This document shows positions 36,626 to 48,661 of a stretch of 64,000 nucleotides of DNA, in pieces (the first letter of the stretch is position 1; every line of letters starts with the position of its first letter). Source of the DNA: Pogostemon cablin (taxonomy: Eukaryota; Streptophyta; Magnoliopsida; Lamiales; Lamiaceae); NCBI GenBank assembly GCA_023678885.1, contig CM042975.1:29243405-29307404 (forward strand), given 5' to 3'. A program made the translations under genes and the position numbers. A model generated the notes under the pieces. It had not been told where the DNA came from and ran no database searches. It saw nothing but the letters and a program-made list of their open reading frames with translations.

Positions 36626-37696
36626 AAGTTTGATGATTACATTACATCAAATTTATTCAGCAGGAGCCTTCATGACAGTTGTGTGTATGTTAGGAATAAG
36701 GGAGGATGCTATACATACTTACTTTTGTATGTAGATGATATCCTCATAGCTTGTAAGGATCAAGCTGGTATAAATGAGGTAAAGGAGATACTTAAGCAGT
36801 AATTTGATATGAAGGATCTAGGGGAAGCAAAGGTAATTCTTGGTATGCAGATTGAGAGAAATAGATCAGTTGGTGAGCTAAAGTTGTTCCAAGAATCATA
36901 CCTAGACAAAGTGTTAAAGAGATACAATATGAATCTTAGTAAGACAGTAACTACACCAGCTAAGCAAGGAGTTAGTCTGTCACTACTTCAAGCTCCTCAG
37001 ACAGATCAAGAGAAGTTTGAAATGAGTAATGTTCCCTATGCCAGTGATGTTGGTAGTTTGATGTATGCAATGGTGTGTTGTAGGCCAGATTTAGCTTATG
37101 TGATGAGCATGGTTAGCAGATTTATGAGTAATACATGTTTACTACACTGGAGTTTAGTGAAGTGGGCACTCAGATATGTAAAAGGGACCATTACAGCAGG
37201 TTTGAAGTTCCAAAGAATGGCAACATGGGATAAGACAGTAGTAGGATATGTTGATGCTGACTATGCAGCAAATCTTGATACTAGAAAGTCTCTTACTGGT
37301 TATGTGTTCAACCTGTTTGGTACTGCAGTAAGTTGGAAAGCAACTCATCAACATATAGTGGCATTACCAACCACAGAGGCAGAATTTGTTGCACTTACAG
37401 AAGCAATCAAAGAAGGAGTGTGGTTGAGAGGTATGCTGAGTGAGTTTGGGATTGAACAAGAATCAGTTGAAGTACATTGTGATAATCAGAGTGCAGTGCA
37501 TCTCTCCAAGCATCAAGGATACCATGAAAGGACCAAGCACATTGATGTGAGGTTATATTTCATAAGGGACATGATAGACAAAGGGGTTGTGAGTGTTAAG
37601 AAGATCAAGACAGATGACAATCCTGCAGACATGTTTACAAAAGCTTTACCAGCTCAGAAGTATGAGCTGTATAAGCACTTGATTCAGCTGAATTAA
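36626..37696 (+). pseudogene. copia RT C-terminal part and RNase H
   Basis: Continues the RT frame after the nested insertion: KFDDYI..., TYLLLYVDDILIAC (catalytic YVDD), then a stop at 36800-36802. The open frame from 36809 covers the RT thumb (MKDLGEAKVILGMQIERN), connection and RNase H. The RNase H catalytic wording is VGYVDADYA, TEAEFVAL and HCDNQSAVHLSKHQGYHERTKHIDV; the frame ends YKHLIQLN. Apart from the single stop this half is well preserved. Confidence 0.88.
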
Positions 37697-38434
37697 GTAA
37701 GGAAGGAAAGGTTGCTGCTCCTTATAAAAGCAGCAAGGTGGAGAAGATGAAGCTAACATGAAGATGCAAGGTCTAAGGTGGAGAATTGTGATGAAGTAGA
37801 CCATGCATGCTACATACATACTGCAGAAAGCATGTGTGTGTATGTGTTTGATGGAAGTTAGAATAGTATCATGTGAAGGTTCATGCATTGATGGATTAAG
37901 TATGAGAAAGGATCATCTAGTTGCCGTTGGATTGAACACAAAGCAAGGTGATCAGATGGAGGTAGCACCAGCTGGAAGCATCAGCTGAAATGTGATTGAT
38001 CAGTTAGTTGCAACTGATTTGGTTGCAACGGTTTCATCAGTTGGTTACAACTGATTGAAGTGTGTGCATTATGATTGGATGAAAAGGATTCTACACGTTA
38101 CATATACATCCATATAAGTTGAAGAGTAACAGCTGAGAATCATCATCATCATACCATCTGCACACATCAGTTTAGAAGAAACAAGCTTAAGAATTAGGGT
38201 TTTTAAGTATGCTTGTATCTTGTAATCATTGTCATCTTCATTGTTTAGTGGATTCTTCTCTCAAGTAAGTGGATGTAGGCTATGCCGAACCACTATACAT
38301 TCTTGTGTTGATCTCTTTCATTTCATTCTTCATTTTGTTTATCAACTTGTGTGTGAAACGTGAGTGATCTAACATACAAGTGAGTGTAAGTTCTTGAGTG
38401 ATTATTATCAAGCATTTGCTCAAGTTTCATAACA

Positions 38435-39577
38435 GTTTGATTTAAGTTTCACATTGCTTCAAACTATTTTTGGGTTTAAATGAAGATGGTTGGCTGTGAA
38501 AGAGAAAAATAATCCCGTGCAAACACAACTGACGCATAAGAAAGGTGAATGGCAAGCAATAAATATGTTAAGAGGTACTTCATCCCACCGGCAGCATGGA
38601 AGACAGAACTGAATTTTCGTTGGGGGCTGAATCAAAAACGAAGCCAAAACAGACACCGCAGTTGAAATATGATTTCTTCCATGTAAATCACAGATTCCTT
38701 CACAATTAGGTTTATGTAATAGCAAAATAAGGTTACACCCTATCAATTGATCTATTGCTCTGTTTAATTCAACAAATTGTCAGGGATAGAAAATGAAAAC
38801 ATGATTGCCATTTGATGATGCTCAGTGGAAGAATAATTGAAATGGGGTTGAATTCCACTCCCTGTAACTTTTCACAAATTTCTCAAGAAAGAATACATTA
38901 TTTGTCACGATTGTTTATCAATATTCTTGAAATGATTATTGAATCGCAGTTATACTTGGTGATGAACAAATGATTAAAGTTATTGATTTTATTAAAAGAC
39001 ATGATTTTCGTCATGAAGCGATCAAGATTGAAGATGGGGTTCAAAGAATTTTTTTTAAAATAATTTTAAGTGAATTTGGGTTAGGGTTATTATTGTCTTT
39101 TCATTACAATTTTTCTTGGTGGTTGGGTGCCTTCAGTAATATATCGGGTGACAATAGTGCCTCCCTTCTTCTAAATGGGAAAAGTTTGTACAAATGGGCA
39201 AATTTGTTCAATATGACCCAATGTATAACATTAAACAAATTTTATACTCGAATGTAATTTAAAATGCCCAGAATATCTCCAATTAATTTAAAATAGAAAC
39301 CCCCACCCAGCCCCACCCCAACCAATCCCTACCCTCTTACCTCCCCCTCCTCACTGGTTGCCGCTGCCACCCACCATCGCCTCCGCCGTTTCCATCCGCC
39401 GGTCACCGCACCCTTCGTACTCCGATCATCAATCACCGCCGCCGACGGGAGCCGCCCATCAAAGAGGGCATTGAGAAGAAGAGAGAGGGCATTTTGGATA
39501 TTTCAGCCAACGGGAAATTCCACTAATAGGGAAAAGAAACCCTTCTTTCAGCCTATGGATAATTTATAATCTATTTA
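38435..39577. other. flank of the copia element, no gene seen
   Basis: AT-rich except for about 39290-39480, which is C-rich (caccccaaccaatccctacc, tcgcctccgccgtttcc) and could be 5' sequence of a lost gene. A 95-codon frame at 38970-39257 shows no recognised family. Confidence 0.35.
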
Positions 39578-40045
39578 CTCCCTCTCCTTTAAGATGACAC
39601 ATTTTTTAATTTGAATTGTCGCACAAAACTTTGTACATTTTCAAAAAAAGCAAAAATGTATTCCTTCCGTCCATTCGAAAGGTCACCATTTTGCTATATT
39701 GGGTGTCTCATCCAATGTCACAATTTTTCACTTTTAGTAAAAAAGGTACCACACGTGGCCCATCACTCACTACTAATACAATTACTCACTACACATAAAA
39801 TAATAATACTCCTTAATTTATTCACAAAAAGCAACCGGTGATGTTTGGGCGGGACGGAGGGAGTAAAAAACTATCACCTTCCACGTAAACTTTATTTACT
39901 AAAAGAATCTCACCTACCTAACATGCCCAACATACTTTATCACATTATACTATTAAAAGTTATCGCTTTCTTAATCTCCGTAAATTATCACTTTCTTAAT
40001 CTTCGTGCCGAAAAGGTGGTGCACTCTTTTATGAGTCGGGGAGGG
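39578..40045. mobile_element. Stowaway-like MITE containing a second MITE
   Basis: Outer ends CTCCCTCTCCTTTAAG at 39578 and its counterpart ...gagtcggggaggg ending 40045, with TA on both sides (39576-39577, 40046-40047). Removing the inner element at 39661-39863 leaves a more typical length of roughly 260 bp. Confidence 0.65.
39661..39863. mobile_element. inner Stowaway-like MITE
   Basis: 203 bp, ttccttccgtcc ... gggacggagggag with TA at 39659-39660 and 39864-39865. Related by sequence to the truncated copy at 59582-59756 (shared ttttgctatattggg / ttttactatattgag, ataataatactccttaattt). Confidence 0.75.
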
Positions 40046-40275
40046 TAGTTTAATAGGACAGCAAGAGTGCCATTCACTTGCTTAAGACTGTTTTTAAGGT
40101 GAAAAGGAATTAGAAATTTAAAATTAAAGCTAATTAAGAAATGGAGTGAAATCATAACTCCTGTCTTATAGTTGACTTGGCTGCTGTCTGCGACAACTCT
40201 TGTTTCTCATCTCAATCTCTCCTAGTTGATAAGAATTCGAAAGCCAATTTGTTGATCAGAATATATATATCCATT

Positions 40276-43200
40276 ATGTTGAAATTCTTCAATTGGATCA
40301 CAGAATTGAGGAAGAAGTACGAGTTCCAGTTTCAATTGAAAATCGAGCATATTCGCGTTGCTGGAGACTACTTCAAGGGACTTGCAGGAGCGTATGATGA
40401 TTGGTGGGAACCCTCAGAATTCCACCGTATTTGCGTTGCTCGGGACTTCATCTATCAACTTTCCCGAAATTACAGAGACATTCTGCCATGGCTTGATGAT
40501 TTGAGGAACGCCGGGATGATACCTCAAGGGATGTTTGTGGTGCCCAGATTGAAAAGGTTGGACCAAAACCATAATCGGATCAAGAGCTACCAACTCATGG
40601 AAGGCTTTCTCAGCAATTATTGTACTATAAAACAGATTCGGTTGGTGAGCGAATTCAGAATCTTGAAAAGGAGCTGAGGCATCTTCTCACCATTCTTGGC
40701 GACATTTCATGGATGCTGGAAGACAGCCATCAGCTGGAAGCTGAATTCCAGAATCTGTTGGCGGATTTTGAAGCAGTGGCGAATCGAGCTGTAGGGTTTG
40801 TCCATTCCTTGTTATTCTCCACTTGTCGATATATAGCCATCAGCATGCCTGCATATATAGCTGCAAAGACTTCAAGGGTGAACTCCTTGCTCATTATCAA
40901 TTCTCTAGTTGATGATCTTGAGGATATGTTGAAACAGGAGGATGATCGAATCTCTGATGTTAAGTACGAGATCAACCATCTCCATCTGGGGCTCTTACTG
41001 TTCACCTCTTCAATCAATCACATGAGATCTCAAGAAATTGAAGAACTTAAAGAGCCTCTTATGCGCATGGGAGATGTGGCACATCAAGCTCAATATCTTA
41101 TCACTGCTCTTTTGGTAAGAGATGCTCCTCTCTGGTATTTCATCAACAGGCTCACTGCCCTTATCCGCAATATTGAACTCATACAAACAGAGCTCCAAGT
41201 TATTACAAAGAAATATCAATTAAAAGATGAAAAGTATTTGGGTGCAGAGCTTTCATTACGAGATAGGAGAGAGGCTGGGGTCAATCAAACAATTGTTGGC
41301 TTTGAGGACAAAGTGACGACTATTTTGGAACAGTTGGTTGGAGGAGGAAGAGGGAGCTTGCAAGTCATTTCAATTTTCAGGATGCCTGGACTTGGTAAAA
41401 CCACTTTAGTGAATAAATTGTACAATCATCCGTTGGTAAATTATACGTTCCAGAAACTCTCATGGTGCGTAATATCTCAAACATTTAAGAGAAAGAGCAC
41501 ACTGGCCAACATTTTGATTCAGATCAATGGTGACCTTGATAAAGATAGGATCTTGGAAATGGAAGAAGAAACTTTAGTGGAACAAATTTACAAAATATTG
41601 AAGGGAAGAAAATACGTTGTTGTGTTGGATGATGTATGGGATTCAAATGTGTGGTATGAATTACAGAGGTGTTTTCCTGATGATGGAAATGGCAGCAGGA
41701 ATTTATTCACTATGGGATTCAAATGTGTGGTATGAATTACAGAGGTGTTTTCCTGATGATGGAAATGGCAGCAGGAATTTATTCACTAATAGAAATAAAG
41801 ATGTGGCTCCACCTAACAGCATAATACACCAGCTCCCATTTTTGTCTGACAAGCAATGCTGGGAGCTACTAGAAAAGAAGGTGTTTGGCACTAGAACTTG
41901 CCCTTTTAAGCTACAGCAGATTGGAAAGAAAATTGCTGCGCGGACTACCTCTCACAGTCGTGGTTGTTGCTGGGATTCTTTCAACTGTGGATGAGGAAGA
42001 AAGCAAATGGAAAGAAGTAAAAGGAAGTTTGGCCTCTTATGTTGATGTTGAAGACAATGCAGTGATGCAAACTCTGGAACTGAGTTACGACCATTTACAA
42101 GACCATTTGAAACCGTGCTTTCTTTATTTTGGAAAATTTGAAGAAGACAGAGAGATATCTGTCAAAATCTTGATGAGATCGTGGGTTGCAGAAGGGTTTA
42201 TACGTAAAGAAAAAGAGAAGAGCAAAGAAGACATAGGGCGAGAGTATTTAAATGAGCTAATAGATAAAAGTCTAGTAATGGCGGCGAAAAGAAGTTCGTA
42301 TGGTGGAGGAGTGAAAGCCTGCAGTGTACATGATTTATTGCGTGAAATGTGCTTAAAAAAATGTGAAGAGGAAGGCTTGGTGAAATACATGAGAAGAAAG
42401 TAAGTTCCAGTTTGTATTCTTGCTATGAAATAATTGTGTGACAGATAGAATATGAGGTTATTCATAGTTAACTATGGTTGTCTTATGTTTTCTTTCAGTT
42501 GTTCTACCAAGTATGATAAAGACCAACAACTTCGGTCTTTATATGGAGATTCTAATGGGGAATTATATGCACGGGACATGAGATCATTGAGAGTACTCGA
42601 GTACTTCAGTCGAAGTATCCATCATTGTCGTGTACTTGGAATAGAGTATCTAGTTAACTTGAGATCCTTGGTTGTTGATGAAATGTGGGTTATCTATTGA
42701 CAGTCTTCCAAAGCTAGAGTATCTGTCTTCCGAGGATTTGGCGACAGTATATATACTCCCATCAATTTTGAATAAATTGAAAAAGTTGAGATGCATCTCT
42801 TCAAGGTCCTTAGAATATGGTGAAGATTGGAATATTGGCTGGGAAACCAACAGCCTGGAATCCCTCTCATGGTTAACTATAAAAAATTCCAACCATGAAG
42901 AGCTGTTAAAATATTCACCCCGTCTTCGGCGACTCAAATGCATATATGATCTGACATCAGAATTGGAGGAGGATTATCCACATTTTGATCTAAGCTTCCT
43001 CACTCAACTACACTCACTCTCCTTAAGGTTCTTCAGTCCTAGACTGACATTTAACTTGGAGGAATTTAGATTCCCTTCCATCATGAAAAAGCTGATCAAA
43101 ATTGAGTTGGGAGAAGATGTCAATAATTGGGAGGCTGCAAAACCTTGAGGTTCTCAAATTACTTGAATACTCAGTTGGTGGAGAAAGATGGGCTACAGGA

Positions 43201-43563
43201 GATGGTGAATTTCGTAAGCTGAGGTTCCTAAAAATGGCAGGATTGTATATTTCTGAGTGGATTGTGGAGTCGAGTGAGCAGTTCCCAGCTCTTCGACACA
43301 TGATCTTGAGGAACTGTTATCGCCTGATTGAGATTCCTCGTGGAATCGGTGAAGTCACAACACTTGAGTTGATTGAGGTGAAGGGGTTTTGCCCAACTTC
43401 ATTAGTGGAGTCGGCAGAGAGAATAAAAGAAGAACAATTGGATCTGGGAAATGAAAGTTCGTCACCAATACTGACCATAACAGGTTTGCCTTCTTATGAA
43501 TTGCTTATGTACAATATTATAACATCCTTATTCTTATTTTCGATCTTTTTATTCCGTAATTAG
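40276..43563 (+). pseudogene. NLR B: R1-type NLR with many frameshifts
   Basis: The full architecture of NLR D is recognisable but broken. The start MLKFFNWITELRKK at 40276 opens the R1/coiled-coil region. A net 10-base deletion at about 40614 shifts the frame, and a larger deletion lies near 40822. The P-loop reads RMPGLGKTT, so the first Gly is Arg. A 76-bp tandem duplication (41635-41710, 41711-41786) shifts the frame after LDDVWDSNVW. A deletion at about 41939 removes the KC before GLPL. The exon-1 end and intron (gtaagt, about 42402-42499) are normal. The LRR exon has further shifts near 42690 and 43100. It ends at about 43563 in an altered C-terminus. Clearly non-functional as a full receptor. 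Confidence 0.88.
41635..41786. repeat. 76-bp tandem duplication inside the NB-ARC of NLR B
   Basis: tatgggattcaaatgtgtgg starts at 41635 and 41711, and the copies are identical by eye. 76 is not a multiple of three, so the duplication alone breaks the frame. Confidence 0.93.
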
Positions 43564-43666
43564 TTGTAATAGAGAATCTGTAAAGGAATATGATCAGTTG
43601 CCGATTGATTGTTTTATGAGCACTATTTACATTATTTAAATGAATGATTTACGCTTGGTTCATCTA

Positions 43667-43928
43667 ATTTGTTTACATAGTTCACGGGCTAACATGATGC
43701 TCAATATAATCTTTATCATTACATAGTTTAAAAGCAAATGAGTTAGATAAGCTAGATGCCAAAACATTCATTGTAGCGGGATTTGAACCACCACATCACT
43801 TTATCGTTGGGAGCATCGGAGTGAATAGTTTTGTGCAGTTTGCTCACATCATATCCTTCTTCTTTAGCCTTCTGCAGAAACTCATTGTAGATCATCTCAT
43901 CAATGTGAGAGTTCCTATTGAAAATCTG
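43667..43928 (-). pseudogene. TIL exon-2 remnant downstream of NLR B
   Basis: The minus strand from 43928 reads IFNRNSHIDEMIYNEFLQKAKEEGYDVSKLHKTIHSDAP, the lipocalin exon 2. The Glu/Pro-rich piece before KDK is shortened and the end WWFKSRYNECFGI is altered. An acceptor-like AG precedes it but no exon 1 is found nearby. The 3' side matches the TIL-b 3' UTR. An orphan exon rather than a gene. Confidence 0.82.
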
Positions 43929-44297
43929 GAAAAGCAACATAATTTATCAACAAATTGGATAAAATAACCTCAGTACTTAATCCAAGTGCATTTGGATTAA
44001 ACTTTGTAAGCCCATTACTTGTTTTCATTTATAAGATTACACAGTCTACTTACAAATCCATTAAAATCAACATCTACTTATTTCAACTATATTTTAATTC
44101 AGCTATACTTTTTTACAGTATGAAAATATTCAAATGAAATCCCATCGATTAGCTCACAAAGTAGTGGTCAAACGCTAAAACTCACATAACCAATCAATGG
44201 TGGGCCGAATTGATTCAAATAGAAAAGAAAAAGAGCTTTATTGAAAAAAATAAAGATGAAGGGCATATTTGCCAACTTAAATGGTTAATTTGACCTT

Positions 44298-45373
44298 TGG
44301 CAAAGGGTCAAATTGGACCCTCATCAAATTGGCCCTTTATCTAACTTTTTGTTCATCCAACACCTTAATCAATTTTATTAAAAAAAAAAAAAACTAAATA
44401 TCAAATAGTTATTTTATTTCTCTCTCCTACTTAATTTGTGTTAAAACAGATTGAATCCAAAATTAGTCAACATAATCTGTATTCTATACCGCCACCGTGA
44501 CAGTTCCTGACAACACAAATTCAATTCTTCCAACTCGGTTGTCTGTCGACGTAACTGGCGGCGAAGAAGTCGTCGGAGTCAATGGTGGAAGCAATAATTG
44601 CGGTACTCCGTGAGACAACAGATCACATGAAAGAACCTCCAAATATTTTCTCCAAGATGCTGCAGATCTCCCCTAATGTGAAGTTTCTGGTGGTGCCACC
44701 GTGCGACTCCGCGGCGGCACCGATGAAGTTGAAAAGCAATCGTACGATGGTGGAGAGCCGTGGCCTCCCGATCTCGTCGACACAAAATATGGGCATTCTA
44801 ATAGAGGTGGGAATTTCAATTTCTTGAATAAATCAATCAGATCAGCAATTACATAATTACATTAATTATGATCACACAATAGCGCTGAGAATGGTAGCTG
44901 TGGGAAGCAGAGATAGTGACGACTGCAAGGCGGAGGGTCGGGGGTTCCAAGCTTGGGGAGATTCCCAAGGAGAGGATGGGAGCTTATATTGAGTGTGTGT
45001 GAGTGCAGTAAGTGTGGTGGGAAAGAGGATTTGGAGAGCAAGATAGCGAGAAGAGGGGAATGCATTGGGCTGTCGACGTGGGATTTGGGTGGGATGTTTC
45101 AGGGTGGGGTGCGATTTAGAAGAAAGACAATCAGACTGTGAAATTACATTTATTGCTTTCCTTTACTTAATATTTGGGTAAATCACGTGTATTAACCCAA
45201 ATTAAGTAGGAGATATAAATAAAATAACTATTTAATATTTAGTTTTTTCTGAAAAAAGACTAAATTAATCCTATTAAAATTGATTAAAAGGTCGGGTGAA
45301 CAAAACAAAAAAAATAGATAAATGGTCAATTTGATCCCACGATAAGATGAGGGTCCAATTTTACCCTTTGCCC
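44298..45373. mobile_element. MULE-type element with about 180-bp inverted repeats and 9-10-bp TSD
   Basis: The termini TGGCAAAGGGTCAAATTGG (left) and GGGCAAAGGGTAAAATTGG (right, reverse complement) start long inverted repeats of roughly 150-180 bp (44298-44455 and 45195-45373). ATTTGACCTT stands directly outside both ends (44288-44297 and 45374-45383). Long inverted repeats with a 9-10-bp duplication fit Mutator-like elements. The interior (about 44460-45190) is GC-richer than its surroundings and looks like captured gene sequence (Pack-MULE-like). Its plus-strand frame at 44582-44827 has no recognised family, and no transposase is present. It ends 87 bp before the NLR C start codon. Confidence 0.8.
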
Positions 45374-45459
45374 ATTTGACCTTTTCCGATTTTTATCTGC
45401 TTTCATTCACCGCTCCAACTCGATAAAGATTCCAAATCCAATTTCTTGATCTATCCATT

Positions 45460-48400
45460 ATGTTGTACTTGTTGAATCGGATCAGAGGATGGAGGAAGAA
45501 ACGTGTCCCCAACATCGACTTCCAGCTTCATTTGAAAGACGATTATACTAGCGTTGTTACAGACTACTTCCATGGATTAGGAATTTTCTACTATTCAGAC
45601 TTTCAGGAAAGGCATGGTTATGAGAAGAGTTTCATCTGGAGGATGGATTCTTTCACGCGAAAGCATAAAGTGATGTTCATGGTGCCCGGATTTAAAAAAT
45701 TGCAGGGTGTCAAGAGGTACAAACTCGTGGAAGGGTTTCTCAGTTTCCTACTGCAATTATTGTACCATAAAAAAGAACCAGTTGATGATCGGATTCAGAA
45801 TCTTGAAAAGGAGCTGAGGCATCTTCTCACCATTCTTGGAGACATTTCATGGATGCTGGATGGCAGCGATGAGCTGGAAACTCAATTCCAGAATCTGTTG
45901 GCAGAATTTGAAGCAGTGGCGAATCGAGCTGGAGGGTTTGTCCACTCCTTGTTGTTCTCCACTCATCCATCGTTTGAAAAAATGGATAAGAAGCTTGCAG
46001 CTGTTTTAAACCATATCCACCTCTTGAGAGCTGATATTCAGTCATCTGATATCAGCATACCACCATACATAGCTGCAAAGACTTCAAGGGTGAATTCCTT
46101 GGTCATCATCAATTCTCTAGTTGATGATCTTGAGGATTTGTTGAAACAGGAGGATGATCGGATTTCTGATGTGAAGTTCCAGATCAACCATCTCCATCAG
46201 GGGCTCTCACTTTTCACCTCTTCTCTCAATAACATGAGATCACAACGGCTTTTAGAAATTGGAGAACTGAAAGAGCCTCTGATGCGCGTGGGAGATGTGG
46301 CACATCAAGCTCAATATCTCATCACTGCTCTTTTGATAAGAGATGCTCCTCTCTGGTATGTCATCAACAGGCTCACTGCCCTTAACCACAATATTGAACT
46401 CATACAGACAGAGCTCCATGTTATTAAAAAGAAATATCAATTAGATAGCGTAATAGTTGAAAATTACTTGAGTGCAGAGCTGCCATTACAAGATAGGAAG
46501 CAAGCTGGGGTCAATGAAATAATTGTTGGCTTTGAGGACAAAGAGACCAATATTTTGGATCAGTTGGTTGGAGGTGGAAGAGGGAGCTTGCAAGTCATTT
46601 CAATTTTCGGAATGCCTGGACTTGGTAAGACCACTCTAGCAAAGAAATTGTACGATCATCCCTTGGTTAATTACGCATTCCAGAAACTATCTTGGAGTGT
46701 AGTTTCTCAAACGTTTAAGAGACAGAGTATACTGGCTAGCATTTTGATTCAGATCAATAGTGATCTTGAAGAAGATGAGATCTTGAGAATGGAAGAAGAA
46801 ACTTTAGTGGAACATATTTACAAAACATTGAAGGGAAGAAGATACGTTGTTGTGTTGGATGATGTATGAGATTCAAATGTGTGGTACGAATTAAAGAGGT
46901 GTTTTCCTGATGATGGAAATGGCAGTAAGATTTTATTTACTAATAGGAATAAAGTTGTGGCTCCACCTAACAGCATAATACACGAGCTCCCTTTTTTGTC
47001 TAACGAGCAATGCTGGGAGCTACTAGAGAAGAAGGTGTTCGGCAGTAAAGTTTGCCCTCCTAAGCTACTACAGATTGGAAAGAAAATTGCTGAAAAATGT
47101 AGCGGGCTACCTCTCATGGTTATTGTTGTTGCTGGTATTCTTTCAACCATGGACGAGGAAGAAAGTAAATGGGAAGAAGTGGAAAGAAGTTTAGCCTCAT
47201 ATATTGATGGTGAGGACAATGCAGTGATGCAAACATTGGAACTGAGTTACAAGCACTTACATGACCATTTGAAGCCATGCTTTCTTTACTTTGGAGCATT
47301 TGAAGAAGACAGAGAGATATCTGTCAAAAAGTCGATGAGATTGTGGGTTGCACAAGAGTTCATACTGGAAGAAAAAGAGAAGAGCAAAGAAGATATAGGG
47401 AGAGAATATTTAATGTAGCTAATAGATAAAAGTCTAGTAATGGTGGCGAAAAGAAGTTCTGACGGTAGAGGAATGAAAGTCTGCATTGTACATGATTTAT
47501 TGCGTGACATGTGCTTGAGAAAGTGTGAAGAAGAATGCTTACTGAAATACACGAGGATGAGGTAAGTTCCAGTTTATTTTCATGAAATTAACTGTGTTGA
47601 CTTTGTGATGACATATGAGGGTATTCATAGTTAACAATGGCTGTCTCACGTTTTCTTTCAGTTGCTCTATAATGTATGACAAAGACCAACACCTACGCTA
47701 TTTACAAGGACAGTCCTATGGGGTAGATCTATATGCACGGGACATGAGATCATTGAAAGCACTCTATCACTTGTATGGCAGTCTCCCTAATGGTCATATA
47801 CTTGGAATAGAGTATCTAGTTCACTTGAGATCCTTGGTTGTAGATGGAACGTCAACGTGGGAATATATTGACAGGCTTCCAAAGCTAGAATATCTGTCTT
47901 CCGAGATTGTGGGGACTGTATATCTACGCCCATCAATTTTGAAAATGAACAAGTTGAGATACCTTTCTGCAAGACGCATAGAATATGCCAAAGATTGGAA
48001 TAGCTGGGAAACCAACAGCCTCGAGTCCCTCTCATGGATAACTATCGAGAAGCTGAGGGATGAAGAGTTGTTAAAATATTCACCCCGTCTTCGGCGACTC
48101 AAATGTAGATATGAAGTGACATATGAATTGGAGGAGTATCCACATTGTGATCTACACTTCCTCACTCAACTTCACTCACTCTCCTTAGATTTCTATGGTT
48201 CTTGGGGGACATATAAATTGGAGGAATTTAGATTCCCTTCAAACATAAAAAAGCTGACCCTTTGGGGGTCAAGGTTGAGTTGGGATAAGATGTCTATAAT
48301 TGGGAGGTTGGAACACCTTGAGGTTCTCAAATTACTTTGTGATTCAGCTGATGGAGAAAGATGGGTTACAGGAGACGGTGAATTTTGTAAGTTGAGGTTC

Positions 48401-48661
48401 CTAAAATTGGAAAGATTGTTATTTTCTGAGTGGATTGTGGAGTCGAGTAAGCATTTCCCCGCTCTTCAACACTTGATCTTGGGAGTCTGCCCTCGGCTGA
48501 ATGAGATTCCTCGTGAAATCGGAGAAGTCACAACGCTTGAGGTGATTGAGGTGAAGGGAAATTGCCTAACTTCAGTTGTGGAGTCTGCAGAGAGAATAAA
48601 AGAAGAACAACTGGACGTGGGAAATGAAGCCCTCAGAGTTGTCATCAATACTAGTCATTAA
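45460..48661 (+). pseudogene. NLR C: R1-type NLR interrupted by two nonsense codons
   Basis: Same gene model as NLR D: exon 1 45460-47561, intron 47562-47661, exon 2 47662-48661; 3102 nt, with no frameshift. R1/coiled-coil region about 1-383, P-loop GMPGLGKTT at 384-392. The kinase-2 motif reads VVVLDDV then TGA at 46867-46869 (codon 470) where NLR D has TGG (Trp). A second stop, TAG at 47416-47418 (codon 653), replaces GAG in EYLMELIDKS. GLPL, winged helix, HDLLRDMC and the LRR exon are otherwise intact to NTSH-stop. As it stands it would give a 469-residue protein ending inside the NB domain. Both changes are single-base, so the death is recent, or one or both could be sequencing or allelic differences. 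Confidence 0.85.

Larger units (their letters stand above)
26959..38434 (+). mobile_element. Ty1/copia element, 5'-truncated and split by a nested insertion
   Basis: The left part (26959-28358) starts inside integrase at GGGRYFISLIDDYSR; gag, protease and the 5' LTR are gone. Integrase core and reverse transcriptase follow with stops at 27082, 27160 and 27670 and a frameshift near 28105. The right part (36626-37696) resumes exactly at the next RT codons, contains the YVDD catalytic box at 36728-36739, has a stop at 36800, then RNase H (DADYA, TEAEF, DNQSA). After it come a purine tract (aaggtggagaat, 37775-37786) and a probable 3' LTR, 37787-38434 (TGTGATGAAG ... CATAACA). Between the parts lies an 8.3-kb opposite-strand copia element. 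Dead as an autonomous element. Confidence 0.85.

Noticed and set aside
38970..39257. 95-codon frame after the copia LTR
   Set aside because: AT-rich, no recognised family and no splice or promoter context.
44579..45141. Overlapping frames on both strands as a resident gene
   Set aside because: Enclosed by MULE-type inverted repeats with flanking duplication, no start or splice context and no family match; kept only as possible captured sequence.
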